Shown here: positions 1 to 10,559 of the stretch, one piece after another | How positions within the stretch are numbered: the first letter of the stretch is position 1 | How the letters are laid out: every line of letters begins with the position of its first letter | NCBI RefSeq assembly: GCF_015706575.1 | Contig: NW_024037064.1 | Location: forward strand, 15,663,606-15,727,605 | Length of the DNA stretch: 64,000 nt | From: Patiria miniata | Lineage: Eukaryota; Echinodermata; Asteroidea; Valvatida; Asterinidae | Direction of reading: 5' to 3' | Notes under the pieces: model-generated | Databases searched by the model: none | The model's input: only the letters and a program-made list of their open reading frames with translations | What the model was told of the DNA's origin: nothing | Program-made: the position numbers and the translations under genes

Positions 1-457
1 AGCCCCGGCGAGGCAACTTATAGGACATGCGGACGGACGCGATATGAGCATGCGAAGCCATCAACTGTTACGGCGCCCTCTGGCGACCAATCGTGGCAGG
101 AGCACTCATCCTGGGAAACAAACAAATCAGAAGCAAAACAAGGGGGAAAAGGGATAACAAATAAGAAAAGGAAGAAGATGCCTAGAAACATATTGCAACG
201 AGACTCAAACAATACATTTATAACCAGACACAGAGGGGTCGTGGCCAAGCCTTTTTTTTTTTTTTTTTTTTTTTTACACCTTGAACGGAAATCAATGGAA
301 ACGCCAACATCATAATTTAACAAGACTTTACACACTTACTAATATTTACCGTAATTCAATGTGAAAGCCCTGTCACCAAAACGTCAAAGAAAACGAACCT
401 TTAACGACGGGGCACCGTAGTCAGAACCTGTTTTTGTATTAATTTATGTTCCCCGAA

Positions 458-1033
458 GGGAGTGGGCCGAATCCCGGATGTACTGCTATACCGGGCCAAC
501 CCGTGGCCGGGACGAGGCAAGCCTCTATTCCACGGCCCAAATCCAAAAATCAGTTTAATATACTGGCTGTTCAATGAACAGCGTTTCAGATATTAAGCTG
601 AAAAGAACAGATACTTATTTTTTTATGGCCCCCCCACAAGACCACGCTTGGGGGACCGGGCAGGCCGACCACGTCGGACCAAGCTAGTAGGGTTGCGAAC
701 CCTCCTGCCCGGGACAAAGACAACATACAAAGGCGACTTCACGCCTACACATATAACACAAAAAATGGCGACTTCACGCCGATACAAAGGCGACTTCACG
801 CCTAAACTAAGGCAACTTCATGCCTGAACAAAGGCAACTTCATGCCTAAACAAAATCACCCATGCGAGGCAGAACACGGAAGACCGTCACTACGCAAGCC
901 GGGGACCACTTCGGGGGAGGAGCCTTACAGACTCAAGGCTAAGTGCAATGCCGAGTCTGGACCACCTCCTGATGTTCCTGACCGAGACTAAGACCGATGT
1001 GCAATGATCTTAGCCAAAAGGCCGAGAAGCGAT
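458..1033 (-). pseudogene. U2 snRNA split by NA copy 1
   Basis: The U2 3' part (nt 35-192) is at 458-615 and the 5' part (nt 1-30) at 1004-1033. The NA element lies between them, and nt 31-34 are missing. The branch-point-recognition hexamer is destroyed, so no working U2 can be made. Confidence 0.93.
616..1003 (-). mobile_element. Short non-coding U2-targeted element NA, copy 1
   Basis: A 388-bp insert at the U2 A35 site. It has no ORF of note. Read in U2 sense, the 5' end joins U2 nt 30 and the A-rich 3' end joins nt 35, exactly as in family A. Five 14-nt hairpin repeats lie at 732-745, 767-780, 789-802, 811-824 and 833-846. A structured 3' end is at 629-712: one hairpin, then a perfect 9-bp stem (656-664 with 704-712) enclosing two hairpins (665-677 and 689-703). 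No A or B box is evident, so it does not look tRNA-derived. It probably depends on an autonomous element's ORF2 in trans. Confidence 0.8.
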
Positions 1034-1534
1034 AACGATTAATATTAAAACAATAGCGCGGAAAGGGATTATTCGTCTTGAAATACTGTTTGCTATTGTT
1101 CTTCTTATTATTTATTTTTGCCTTTTTTTGTTTCCTGGTGTGAAAACAAAAAAAAAGACTCCTGCGCGTCCACCGCAACTCAACGAAACCAGGGGAGAGA
1201 GAGATGAGCAAGAAATCTCCGGCTTTCTCAGATTAACAGAGACATATACATTCTTAAAAATATTTCTATCATGCATTTTCATACACCTCGATCATATTTC
1301 ACCCAAAATCTTGTTGAAAAAATTAATCCAGACAAAAAATGGGATCAATGCATCAGTGAGCGAGAGCGTCGGCACTAAATGCCGTACGTACGATGTACCG
1401 GGACAAGCATATCAATAGATGGCGCCCTTCAACACTCCCGGTCATCGCGCCTCGGCGTTTCCCATCTGGGTATTTCTCAGGGCCTGCCAATGGGTCCCAC
1501 ATTAGGGGCGGGGAAATACTTCAGTTTGTCAGTA
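1034..1534 (-). promoter_or_regulatory. U2 upstream region
   Basis: This non-coding stretch lies directly upstream of the U2 transcription start, which reads leftward from 1033. It should contain the U2 proximal and distal sequence elements, but I cannot point to a PSE because the consensus for this lineage is unknown to me. It is AT-rich near U2 and carries a CGTACG-type palindrome near 1383-1394. A sequence at 1411-1427 matches the CTCF core at 12 of 14 positions. The same stretch follows each U2 copy. Confidence 0.5.
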
Positions 1535-1607
1535 AGCTCCGTGGCCGAGTGGTTAGAGAGCACATGTAGAAAGTAATAGACCGTGGGTTCGAGTCCCAGC
1601 CTGCCGC
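1535..1607 (+). tRNA. tRNA-like element (probable tRNA pseudogene), unit 1
   Basis: A canonical RNA polymerase III A box (TGGCCGAGTGG, 1542-1552) and B box (GGTTCGAGTCC, 1586-1596) are present with 33 bp between them. The A box and D region resemble serine or leucine tRNAs. The T arm has a normal 7-nt loop and four of five stem pairs. The flanking 7-mers that should form the acceptor stem do not pair, and no proper anticodon stem can be drawn. It is therefore more likely a degenerate tRNA or a pol III promoter relic than a working tRNA. It lies opposite in strand to the histone genes, about 600 bp downstream of H2A. No T-run terminator of four or more follows immediately; the first lies within about 30 bp. 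Confidence 0.5.
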
Positions 1608-2180
1608 TTTCCTTTAATTGCTTGGTTATTGTTTTGTTTTGTTATTTTTTCACTTACTTATTTCCCCTTTTTGTAATAATTACTATTTTATTTCATTGAT
1701 TTATTGTTTATTTCGTCATGAAGTTATAAGAAGAAAATTCGAAAGAAAAGAAAACATTCGTCATACCGTTTTCATTTGCGCTTATAATACTTATGTATCA
1801 ATATCAATGCGGTCCCGCGGGGAGTTAATTGAAGAGAGAGAAAGAAAGAAAAGAAACAAACGGGAAACAAATGTCAACGCACCATTATTTGTCCATTTTT
1901 GTAACCTTTGGTGAATAAGTCATTCACATTCTACATGAGGCAACATTTAAGACAATGCATATACATACATGTATGGCTAATGTACTCAGCCGGCCGGCCG
2001 GTCACATACGCAGTGCGTAAAATTTTGCATAATGATTAAGTTAAAGGACACAGTGGGAATTCTATCTGGAACAGTGTTCTATTGTTTATAAAAAAAATAG
2101 AGAAATTGATTTCGGCTATGAGTGAAGGTAGAGGTGGAGTTAGACAGGCAGCGACAAATCTCTTTTTTGAAGGTTGTGGT
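1608..2180. other. Spacer between tRNA-like element and H2A 3' end
   Basis: I see no gene here. The stretch has T-rich and GA-rich low-complexity tracts (1620-1720, 1830-1860), a GGCCGGCCGGCC palindrome near 1990-2001 and the purine-rich histone downstream element of H2A near 2157-2170. Confidence 0.6.
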
Positions 2181-2196
2181 GGCTCTGAAAAGAGCC
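2181..2196 (-). terminator. H2A mRNA 3' stem-loop, unit 1
   Basis: On the minus strand this reads GGCTCTTTTCAGAGCC, the canonical metazoan histone stem-loop (6-bp stem, 4-nt loop) bound by SLBP. It lies about 36 bp past the H2A stop. The purine-rich AAAAAAGAGAT that follows is the expected U7 snRNP target. Confidence 0.95.
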
Positions 2197-2231
2197 TTTT
2201 GGGTTTGTGGATGCAAAGTAAGTTCTTTTCT

Positions 2232-2609
2232 TTACTTTGACACTTTGGCGGTCTTCTTGGGCAGAAGAACTTGCTGGATGTTGGGAAGGACACCACCCTG
2301 CGCGATGGTAACTCCGCTCATCAACTTGTTCAACTCCTCGTCGTTGCGTATAGCAAGCTGCAGATGGCGGGGATTAATTCTCGTCTTCTTGTTGTCTCGT
2401 GCAGCGTTTCCGGCCAGTTCCAAGATCTCCGCGGTAAGGTACTCCATCACTGCCGCAAGGTAGACCGGTGCACCGGCACCGACACGCTGGGCGTAGTTGC
2501 CCTTACGCAGAAATCTGTGAACACGACCCACGGGGAACTGGAGTCCCGCCCTGGAGGACCTGCTCTTGGCCTTGCTTCTTGCTTTGCCGCTCTTTCCTCG
2601 CCCAGTCAT
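2232..2609 (-). CDS. H2A: Histone H2A, unit 1
   Basis: This is the replication-dependent core histone H2A of 125 residues, which dimerises with H2B in the nucleosome. The histone fold runs from about residue 27 to 99, and the acidic patch is intact (E56, E61, E64, D90, E91, E92). The first 20 residues are rich in Lys, Arg and Ser. I start at the Met beginning MTGRGKSGK and reject an in-frame Met 27 codons upstream, because that extension would run into the core promoter. Less usual residues are N79 (usually Ile in RIIPRHL) and Q113 (usually Ala in NIQAVLL). There is no SQ tail of the H2A.X kind. The gene is intronless, with a stem-loop 3' end. A TATA-like CTATAA lies at 2694-2699 and CCAAT boxes at 2711-2715 (minus) and 2734-2738 (plus). 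Confidence 0.97.
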   Translation of the reverse strand: MTGRGKSGKARSKAKSRSSRAGLQFPVGRVHRFLRKGNYAQRVGAGAPVYLAAVMEYLTAEILELAGNAARDNKKTRINPRHLQLAIRNDEELNKLMSGVTIAQGGVLPNIQQVLLPKKTAKVSK

Positions 2610-2690
2610 CTTGACAGTATAGTGACAGAAGATGAATGTACTCTGCAGTAAAGGTGGTGTGTGAATGAACCCACTTGGAAAACACAACAC

Positions 2691-2738
2691 TAGTTATAGC
2701 GTTCTGGTGGATTGGCTGAAGCGTGCCAAGTAGCCAAT
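2691..2738 (-). promoter_or_regulatory. H2A core promoter (TATA-like and CCAAT boxes)
   Basis: CTATAA on the minus strand at 2694-2699 lies 85 bp before the H2A start codon. An inverted pair of CCAAT pentamers sits at 2711-2715 and 2734-2738. The same arrangement occurs upstream of every H2A copy. Confidence 0.6.
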
Positions 2739-3353
2739 CACGCGACACGGGCGTGCCCGTCGCACGGTTGGGTGCACCGCATCCATTTTGGACGCGGGGG
2801 ACGAGGGAACAAAAAATTACAACTGTGTCATCGTCGTTCAAAGTAATGGAATCACTAGATAAAACACAGAAACATGCAACATTCTTACCTCCATTTTAAG
2901 ACGTTTTATTGTTATTCCGCCGAAGAAGTCCCATGATCTTTCGACCAGCCTCCGCACAATGGCAGTGATTCGTTGCTCTCACGCGGCGGTTAAAACTGGC
3001 CTCGGTTTCTTGCTAGATATTTGTAACATCCCACAGACGAAATCCTAATTTATTTTTTAATAGTAACCCACTCAACAAAATGCAAGCACTCGTCCGGAGA
3101 TTGAAAGAAATGACCAATTGAAAAAGGCTGTGGCATAAATTAAATTATGTGTTTACGACGACGACAAGACTCAGGGATTAACTTTAATCGCATTACCTCC
3201 CCTCGCCTCACGAAGGGTAAAAGCATATTAAAAAAAAAAGAGAGAGAGTGAAAGGGACACAACAGAATAAAAAAAGGTTAGTTGTAAAACCTAAGAAATG
3301 GGCTGATCGGGCGAACTGAGCTGACTGGCAAATCTCTTTTTGGAAACTGTGTT
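2739..3353. other. H2A-H2B spacer
   Basis: I recognise no gene. The minus strand has a splice-donor-like AGGTAAGAA at 2882-2890 without a convincing exon. A GA-repeat lies near 3230-3247, and the H2B downstream element (AAAAAGAGATT on minus) is near 3330-3341. Confidence 0.5.
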
Positions 3354-3369
3354 GGCTCTGAAAAGAGCC
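3354..3369 (-). terminator. H2B mRNA 3' stem-loop, unit 1
   Basis: It is the same 16-nt stem-loop as in H2A, lying 26 bp past the H2B stop and followed by a purine-rich downstream element. Confidence 0.95.
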
Positions 3370-3395
3370 GTTTGGTTTTGAAGCCTTCAAAATTT

Positions 3396-3764
3396 CTATT
3401 TTGAAGTCGTGTACTTGGTGACGGCCTTGGTGCCTTCGCTGACTGCATGCTTAGCAAGCTCCCCGGGAAGAAGTAGGCGTACTGCTGTCTGCACTTCACG
3501 GCTTGTGATGGTGGACTTCTTGTTGTAGAGAGCGAGGCGAGAAGATTCGCTGGCGATGCGCTCAAACACGTCGTTGACAAAGCTGTTCATGATGCTCATT
3601 GCCTTGCTCGAGATTCCGGTGTCGGGGTGCACCTGTTTCATCACTTTGTAGATGTAGATGCCGTAGCTCTCCTTGCGACGCCGGTGCCTCTTTTTGTTTG
3701 CGCTAACCGGACCCTTAGTATTTCCGGCCTTCTTCTGACCTTTTCCGCTAACTTTGGGAGCCAT
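3396..3764 (-). CDS. H2B: Histone H2B, unit 1
   Basis: This is core histone H2B of 122 residues. It has a basic N-terminal tail (Lys-rich, with [10 protein letters not shown]), then the histone fold with [17 protein letters not shown] and the C-terminal helix. The ubiquitin-acceptor lysine corresponds to K117 in AVTKYTTSK. It starts at MAPKVSGKG, the only plausible Met. A TATA-like AATAAAA lies on the minus strand at 3829-3835, about 65 bp upstream. The gene is intronless and in the same direction as its neighbours; each gene has its own promoter and 3' end, so this is not an operon. Confidence 0.97.
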   Translation of the reverse strand: MAPKVSGKGQKKAGNTKGPVSANKKRHRRRKESYGIYIYKVMKQVHPDTGISSKAMSIMNSFVNDVFERIASESSRLALYNKKSTITSREVQTAVRLLLPGELAKHAVSEGTKAVTKYTTSK

Positions 3765-3828
3765 ATTGGAGGACTTGGAATGTATCGGATCGTGAGATCG
3801 AATGAAAGACCAGCACGTCTTGGCCGGC

Positions 3829-3835
3829 TTTTATT
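3829..3835 (-). promoter_or_regulatory. H2B TATA-like box
   Basis: The minus strand reads AATAAAA about 65 bp upstream of the H2B start codon, followed downstream by a short leader. It is repeated in all intact units. Confidence 0.5.
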
Positions 3836-4434
3836 GTGCACAGCTTGGATTCTGACCACCCATGCATCGTCCACTTTCCCGCCAGTGACCGCTAACCCAT
3901 GCGTGAAGAAAGCGGTATGCGTGCATAGTTATACAATGCACGCACGGCACGACCCCCCCCCCCCCCCTCCCCGGCAAGGGTATTTTTAGCCTTTTTCTCA
4001 GACTGACACGTGTATAAGTGTCCTTCTTAAATATTATTGTCTACTGAATTTCTGGGAAATAATAAAGTCATCTCCAGCGGAGGGCGAATTAATATGTCGT
4101 AGTGCACCAATACTTCTTTAAATGTTGTTTCCCCCTTATGCACCATCCATTTATAATGAATCATACAATGTAACGCAAAACCGACGAAAATAAGAGAACG
4201 AGTACCTGTAATTGTCAAAACAGATAGGAAATATATATCATTATTACCATGCCCATAACAATTCAATTTTGCCTGGAACACGTTTCGGATGAGGCATACG
4301 TATAGAACCCAAAAAGTGGAATGTATTTGGACAGAATATCAACAATAATAATTCGGAAAAAAATCAACGGCCCTTTATTCTTTATTTGAAGGAAAACTCA
4401 GGGATTGGACTTAATCTCTCTTTGAAGAAGTAGT
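3836..4434. other. H2B-H3 spacer with variable C-run
   Basis: No gene is visible. A run of 15 C at 3953-3967 varies between units (18 at 9512-9529, 14 at 21245-21258, 15 at 39241-39255, 19 at 58806-58824), so it is a useful unit-specific marker. The rest is AT-rich. Confidence 0.6.
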
Positions 4435-4450
4435 GGCTCTGAAAAGAGCC
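4435..4450 (-). terminator. H3 mRNA 3' stem-loop, unit 1
   Basis: It is a canonical 6-bp stem, 4-nt loop histone 3' end, 34 bp past the H3 stop, followed by an AAAGAGAGAT downstream element on the minus strand. Confidence 0.95.
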
Positions 4451-4484
4451 GTTAGTTTTATTTCTTTTTGCGCACACAACGTGC

Positions 4485-5023
<539 letters not shown>

Positions 5024-5545
5024 GTGCTTCGGGGGCCAAGCGGAGACGCTTCAGTGATCACGATTTCCGTACGTTGAAAAAGTATAGACGTTAAATTTCA
5101 ATCGAAAATGCTGCTTTTCCGAGCCTATAGTATTATGAGCCCTCGGCAACAGAATCCATTTGGGATCGTTGTGACTACAATATTTCTCCCACCCCCTACT
5201 TGGGATTAATTGAACCCCAATAAACACCCCCTCCCCCACCCCCTAAAAGAAAAGTGACAAACATACGGATTTCCCTGGCTGCTGTTTATGTTTGTTTTGT
5301 AATAAAGACAATAATCACACACACCCATTCGCGAACAAAATGTCACGGATCCCTCTATACGTTCCCCGCTATATCCTGAGACGAGCACCCAGTAATTATT
5401 ACTTAATCGACTTTGACAAAAAATGGAGACCAGACATGTTTTACAGTGGAAATAGGGAGGGGAAAAGCAACTCTAAGAACACACATGACAAGGACAAGTG
5501 AAATCGAGTAAAATCAAGATTCAATCTCTTTTTTGAAATAGTGGT
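5024..5545. other. H3-H4 spacer
   Basis: No gene is visible. It contains a C-rich stretch at 5220-5243 and the H4 downstream element near 5523-5537. Short ORFs here have no recognisable product. Confidence 0.55.
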
Positions 5546-5561
5546 GGCTCTGAAAAGAGCC
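5546..5561 (-). terminator. H4 mRNA 3' stem-loop, unit 1
   Basis: It is a canonical histone stem-loop 27 bp past the H4 stop, followed by AAAAAAGAGATT on the minus strand. Confidence 0.95.
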
Positions 5562-5588
5562 GTTCGGTTTGATTTTTGAATATGGTGT

Positions 5589-5912
<324 letters not shown>

Positions 5913-5961
5913 TCAGTCGGTTGTAGATGATTCAATGGCCATCCCAGCCCCGGCGAGGCAA

Positions 5962-5968
5962 CTTATAG
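5962..5968 (-). promoter_or_regulatory. H4 TATA box
   Basis: The minus strand reads CTATAAG, 62 bp before the H4 start codon. It is the clearest TATA box in the repeat. Confidence 0.7.
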
Positions 5969-6014
5969 GACATGCGCGGACGCGATATGAGCATGCGAAG
6001 CCATCAACTGTTAC

Positions 6015-6030
6015 GGCGCCCTCTGGCGAC
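6015..6030 (-). promoter_or_regulatory. CTCF-like core in the H4 upstream region
   Basis: The minus strand reads GTCGCCAGAGGGCGCC. It matches the CTCF core consensus CCASYAGRKGGCRS at 12 of 14 positions, including the whole AG-R-K-GGC-R-S block. It recurs in every unit (first copy at 72-87). Binding is inferred, not shown. Confidence 0.35.
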
Positions 6031-6400
6031 CAATCGTGGCAGGAGCACTCATCCTGGGAAACAAACAAATCAGAAGCAAAACAAGGGGGAAAAGGGATAA
6101 CAAATAAGAAAAGGAAGAAGATGCCTAGAAACATATTGCAACGAGACTCAAACAATACATTTATAACCAGACACAGAGGGGTCGTGGCCAAGCCTTTTTT
6201 TTTTTTTTTTTTTTTTTACACCTTGAACGGAAATCAATGGAAACGCCAACATCATAATTTAACAAGACTTTACACACTTACTAATATTTACCGTAATTCA
6301 ATGTGAAAGCCCTGTCACCAAAACGTCAAAAGAAAACGAACCTTTAACGACGGGGCACCGTAGTCAGAACCTGTTTTTGTATTAATTTATGTTCCCCGAA
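6031..6400. other. H4-U2 spacer
   Basis: It holds a T-run of 23 and AT-rich sequence. The minus strand immediately 3' of U2 should contain the snRNA 3'-end signal; the A-rich region near 6374-6390 is the candidate. No protein gene is visible. Confidence 0.5.
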
Positions 6401-6592
6401 GGGAGTGGGCCGAATCCCGGATGTACTGCTATACCGGGCCAACCCGTGGCCGGGACGAGGCAAGCCTCTATTCCACGGCCCAAATCCAAAAATCAGTTTA
6501 ATATACTGGCTGTTCAATGAACAGCGTTTCAGATATTAAGCTGAAAAGAACAGATACTACACATGATCTTAGCCAAAAGGCCGAGAAGCGAT
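6401..6592 (-). ncRNA. RNU2: U2 snRNA, intact copy
   Basis: This is the only uninterrupted U2 gene in the window, about 192 nt. It opens with ATCGCTTCTCGGCCTTTTGG, the near-invariant U2 5' end that pairs with U6. The branch-point-recognition hexamer GTAGTA is at U2 nt 33-38 (plus 6555-6560) and an Sm site ATTTTTG at 6487-6493. Stem-loop IV holds the conserved GTAxxGCAGTAC loop. U2 snRNA pairs with the intron branch site in the spliceosome. The 3' end is estimated from vertebrate U2 length. It runs in the same direction as the histone genes. Confidence 0.95.
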
Positions 6593-7093
6593 AACGATTA
6601 ATATTAAAACAATAGCGCGGAAAGGGATTATTCGTCTTGAAATACTGTTTGCTATTGTTCTTCTTATTATTTATTTTTGCCTTTTTTTGTTTCCTGGTGT
6701 GAAAACAAAAAAAAAGACTCCTGCGCGTCCACCGCAACTCAACGAAACCAGGGGAGAGAGAGATGAGCAAGAAATCTCCGGCTTTCTCAGATTAACAGAG
6801 ACATATACATTCTTAAAAATATTTCTATCATGCATTTTCATACACCTCGATCATATTTCACCCAAAATCTTGTTGAAAAAATTAATCCAGACAAAAAATG
6901 GGATCAATGCATCAGTGAGCGAGAGCGTCGGCACTAAATGCCGTACGTACGATGTACCGGGACAAGCATATCAATAGATGGCGCCCTTCAACACTCCCGG
7001 TCATCGCGCCTCGGCGTTTCCCATCTGGGTATTTCTCAGGGCCTGCCAATGGGTCCCACATTAGGGGCGGGGAAATACTTCAGTTTGTCAGTA

Positions 7094-7166
7094 AGCTCCG
7101 TGGCCGAGTGGTTAGAGAGCACATGTAGAAAGTAATAGACCGTGGGTTCGAGTCCCAGCCTGCCGC
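7094..7166 (+). tRNA. tRNA-like element, unit 2
   Basis: Identical to the unit 1 copy, with both pol III boxes kept and an acceptor stem that cannot pair. Confidence 0.5.
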
Positions 7167-7740
7167 TTTCCTTTAATTGCTTGGTTATTGTTTTGTTTTG
7201 TTATTTTTTCACTTACTTATTTCCCCTTTTTGTAATAATTACTATTTTATTTCATTGATTTATTGTTTATTTCGTCATGAAGTTATAAGAAGAAAATTCG
7301 AAAGAAAAGAAAACATTCGTCATACCGTTTTCATTTGCGCTTATAATACTTATGTATCAATATCAATGCGGTCCCGCGGGGAGTTAATTGAAGAGAGAGA
7401 AAGAAAGAAAAGAAACAAACGGGAAACAAATGTCAACGCACCATTATTTGTCCATTTTTGTAACCTTTGGTGAATAAGTCATTCACATTCTACATGAGGC
7501 AACATTTAAGACAATGCATATACATACATGTATGGCTAATGTACTCAGCCGGCCGGCCGGTCACATACGCAGTGCGTAAAATTTTGCATAATGATTAAGT
7601 TAAAGGACACAGTGGGAATTCTATCTGGAACAGTGTTCTATTGTTTATAAAAAAAATTAGAGAAATTGATTTCGGCTATGAGTGAAGGTAGAGGTGGAGT
7701 TAGACAGGCAGCGACAAATCTCTTTTTTGAAGGTTGTGGT

Positions 7741-7756
7741 GGCTCTGAAAAGAGCC
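7741..7756 (-). terminator. H2A mRNA 3' stem-loop, unit 2
   Basis: Identical 16-nt histone stem-loop 36 bp past the H2A stop. Confidence 0.95.
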
Positions 7757-7791
7757 TTTTGGGTTTGTGGATGCAAAGTAAGTTCTTTTCT

Positions 7792-8169
7792 TTACTTTGA
7801 CACTTTGGCGGTCTTCTTGGGCAGAAGAACTTGCTGGATGTTGGGAAGGACACCACCCTGCGCGATGGTAACTCCGCTCATCAACTTGTTCAACTCCTCG
7901 TCGTTGCGTATAGCAAGCTGCAGATGGCGGGGATTAATTCTCGTCTTCTTGTTGTCTCGTGCAGCGTTTCCGGCCAGTTCCAAGATCTCCGCGGTAAGGT
8001 ACTCCATCACTGCCGCAAGGTAGACCGGTGCACCGGCACCGACACGCTGGGCGTAGTTGCCCTTACGCAGAAATCTGTGAACACGACCCACGGGGAACTG
8101 GAGTCCCGCCCTGGAGGACCTGCTCTTGGCCTTGCTTCTTGCTTTGCCGCTCTTTCCTCGCCCAGTCAT
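7792..8169 (-). CDS. H2A: Histone H2A, unit 2
   Basis: The translation is identical to unit 1 (125 residues), with the same promoter boxes about 85 bp upstream and the same start choice. Confidence 0.97.
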   Translation of the reverse strand: MTGRGKSGKARSKAKSRSSRAGLQFPVGRVHRFLRKGNYAQRVGAGAPVYLAAVMEYLTAEILELAGNAARDNKKTRINPRHLQLAIRNDEELNKLMSGVTIAQGGVLPNIQQVLLPKKTAKVSK

Positions 8170-8912
8170 CTTGACAGTATAGTGACAGAAGATGAATGTA
8201 CTCTGCAGTAAAGGTGGTGTGTGAATGAACCCACTTGGAAAACACAACACTAGTTATAGCGTTCTGGTGGATTGGCTGAAGCGTGCCAAGTAGCCAATCA
8301 CGCGACACGGGCGTGCCCGTCGCACGGTTGGGTGCACCGCATCCATTTTGGACGCGGGGGACGAGGGAACAAAAAATTACAACTGTGTCATCGTCGTTCA
8401 AAGTAATGGAATCACTAGATAAAACACAGAAACATGCAACATTCTTACCTCCATTTTAAGACGTTTTATTGTTATTCCGCCGAAGAAGTCCCATGATCTT
8501 TCGACCAGCCTCCGCACAATGGCAGTGATTCGTTGCTCTCACGCGGCGGTTAAAACTGGCCTCGGTTTCTTGCTAGATATTTGTAACATCCCACAGACGA
8601 AATCCTAATTTATTTTTTAATAGTAACCCACTCAACAAAATGCAAGCACTCGTCCGGAGATTGAAAGAAATGACCAATTGAAAAAGGCTGTGGCATAAAT
8701 TAAATTATGTGTTTACGACGACGACAAGACTCAGGGATTAACTTTAATCGCATTACCTCCCCTCGCCTCACGAAGGGTAAAAGCATATTAAAAAAAAAGA
8801 GAGAGAGTGAAAGGGACACAACAGAATAAAAAAAGGTTAGTTGTAAAACCTAAGAAATGGGCTGATCGGGCGAACTGAGCTGACTGGCAAATCTCTTTTT
8901 GGAAACTGTGTT

Positions 8913-8928
8913 GGCTCTGAAAAGAGCC
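8913..8928 (-). terminator. H2B mRNA 3' stem-loop, unit 2
   Basis: Identical histone stem-loop 26 bp past the H2B stop. Confidence 0.95.
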
Positions 8929-8954
8929 GTTTGGTTTTGAAGCCTTCAAAATTT

Positions 8955-9323
8955 CTATTTTGAAGTCGTGTACTTGGTGACGGCCTTGGTGCCTTCGCTG
9001 ACTGCATGCTTAGCAAGCTCCCCGGGAAGAAGTAGGCGTACTGCTGTCTGCACTTCACGGCTTGTGATGGTGGACTTCTTGTTGTAGAGAGCGAGGCGAG
9101 AAGATTCGCTGGCGATGCGCTCAAACACGTCGTTGACAAAGCTGTTCATGATGCTCATTGCCTTGCTCGAGATTCCGGTGTCGGGGTGCACCTGTTTCAT
9201 CACTTTGTAGATGTAGATGCCGTAGCTCTCCTTGCGACGCCGGTGCCTCTTTTTGTTTGCGCTAACCGGACCCTTAGTATTTCCGGCCTTCTTCTGACCT
9301 TTTCCGCTAACTTTGGGAGCCAT
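8955..9323 (-). CDS. H2B: Histone H2B, unit 2
   Basis: The 122-residue translation is identical to unit 1. The upstream C-run is 18 long. Confidence 0.97.
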   Translation of the reverse strand: MAPKVSGKGQKKAGNTKGPVSANKKRHRRRKESYGIYIYKVMKQVHPDTGISSKAMSIMNSFVNDVFERIASESSRLALYNKKSTITSREVQTAVRLLLPGELAKHAVSEGTKAVTKYTTSK

Positions 9324-9996
9324 ATTGGAGGACTTGGAATGTATCGGATCGTGAGATCGAATGAAAGACCAGCACGTCTTGGCCGGCTTTTATTGTGCAC
9401 AGCTTGGATTCTGACCACCCATGCATCGTCCACTTTCCCGCCAGTGACCGCTAACCCATGCGTGAAGAAAGCGGTATGCGTGCATAGTTATACAATGCAC
9501 GCACGGCACGACCCCCCCCCCCCCCCCCCTCCCCGGCAAGGGTATTTTTAGCCTTTTTCTCAGACTGACACGTGTATAAGTGTCCTTCTTAAATATTATT
9601 GTCTACTGAATTTCTGGGAAATAATAAAGTCATCTCCAGCGGAGGGCGAATTAATATGTCGTAGTGCACCAATACTTCTTTAAATGTTGTTTCCCCCTTA
9701 TGCACCATCCATTTATAATGAATCATACAATGTAACGCAAAACCGACGAAAATAAGAGAACGAGTACCTGTAATTGTCAAAACAGATAGGAAATATATAT
9801 CATTATTACCATGCCCATAACAATTCAATTTTGCCTGGAACACGTTTCGGATGAGGCATACGTATAGAACCCAAAAAGTGGAATGTATTTGGACAGAATA
9901 TCAACAATAATAATTCGGAAAAAAATCAACGGCCCTTTATTCTTTATTTGAAGGAAAACTCAGGGATTGGACTTAATCTCTCTTTGAAGAAGTAGT

Positions 9997-10012
9997 GGCT
10001 CTGAAAAGAGCC
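9997..10012 (-). terminator. H3 mRNA 3' stem-loop, unit 2
   Basis: Identical histone stem-loop 34 bp past the H3 stop. Confidence 0.95.
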
Positions 10013-10046
10013 GTTAGTTTTATTTCTTTTTGCGCACACAACGTGC

Positions 10047-10559
<513 letters not shown>

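Larger units (their letters stand above)
1..1033. repeat. Partial histone-U2 repeat unit (left edge)
   Basis: The window opens 46 bp upstream of an H4 start codon that lies outside it; base 1 aligns with base 5946 of the next unit. The segment holds the H4 upstream region, a T-run of 24 at 252-275 and the U2 locus interrupted by the NA element. It differs from other units by an extra GAC-type duplication near base 32. Confidence 0.9.

Noticed and set aside
732..846. CRISPR-like reading of the five 14-nt repeats in NA
   Set aside because: The repeats are too short, the spacers are near-identical and the setting is an animal nuclear genome. They are hairpin units.
616..1003. NA as a tRNA- or 5S-derived SINE
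   Set aside because: I find no A/B or C box on either strand, and its U2 site, junctions and 3' fold link it to the U2 elements instead.
1618..1914. 98-codon plus-strand ORF after the tRNA-like element, repeated in each unit
   Set aside because: The product is low-complexity from T-rich and GA-rich tracts, and it breaks in unit 5. There is no sign of coding constraint.
2122..2651. Plus-strand ORFs of 113 and 126 codons opposite H2A, and similar ORFs opposite H3, H4 and H2B in every unit
   Set aside because: They are antisense shadows of the histone genes with no recognisable domain. Their repetition only reflects the repeat.
2610..2690. 27-residue N-terminal extension of H2A, and an 11-residue extension of H3 (4896-4928)
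   Set aside because: Both run into the leader or promoter region, and the canonical Met starts are clear.
2882..2960. U1 snRNA-like or exon-like sequence (cttacctcc, ccatgatc) in the H2A-H2B spacer
   Set aside because: Only short matches exist. The U1 stem-loops and Sm site are missing, and the splice-donor-like sequence has no plausible exon.
3953..3967. C-run upstream of H2B as a regulatory element
   Set aside because: Its length varies from 14 to 19 between otherwise identical units, as expected of a microsatellite. It is useful only as a marker.
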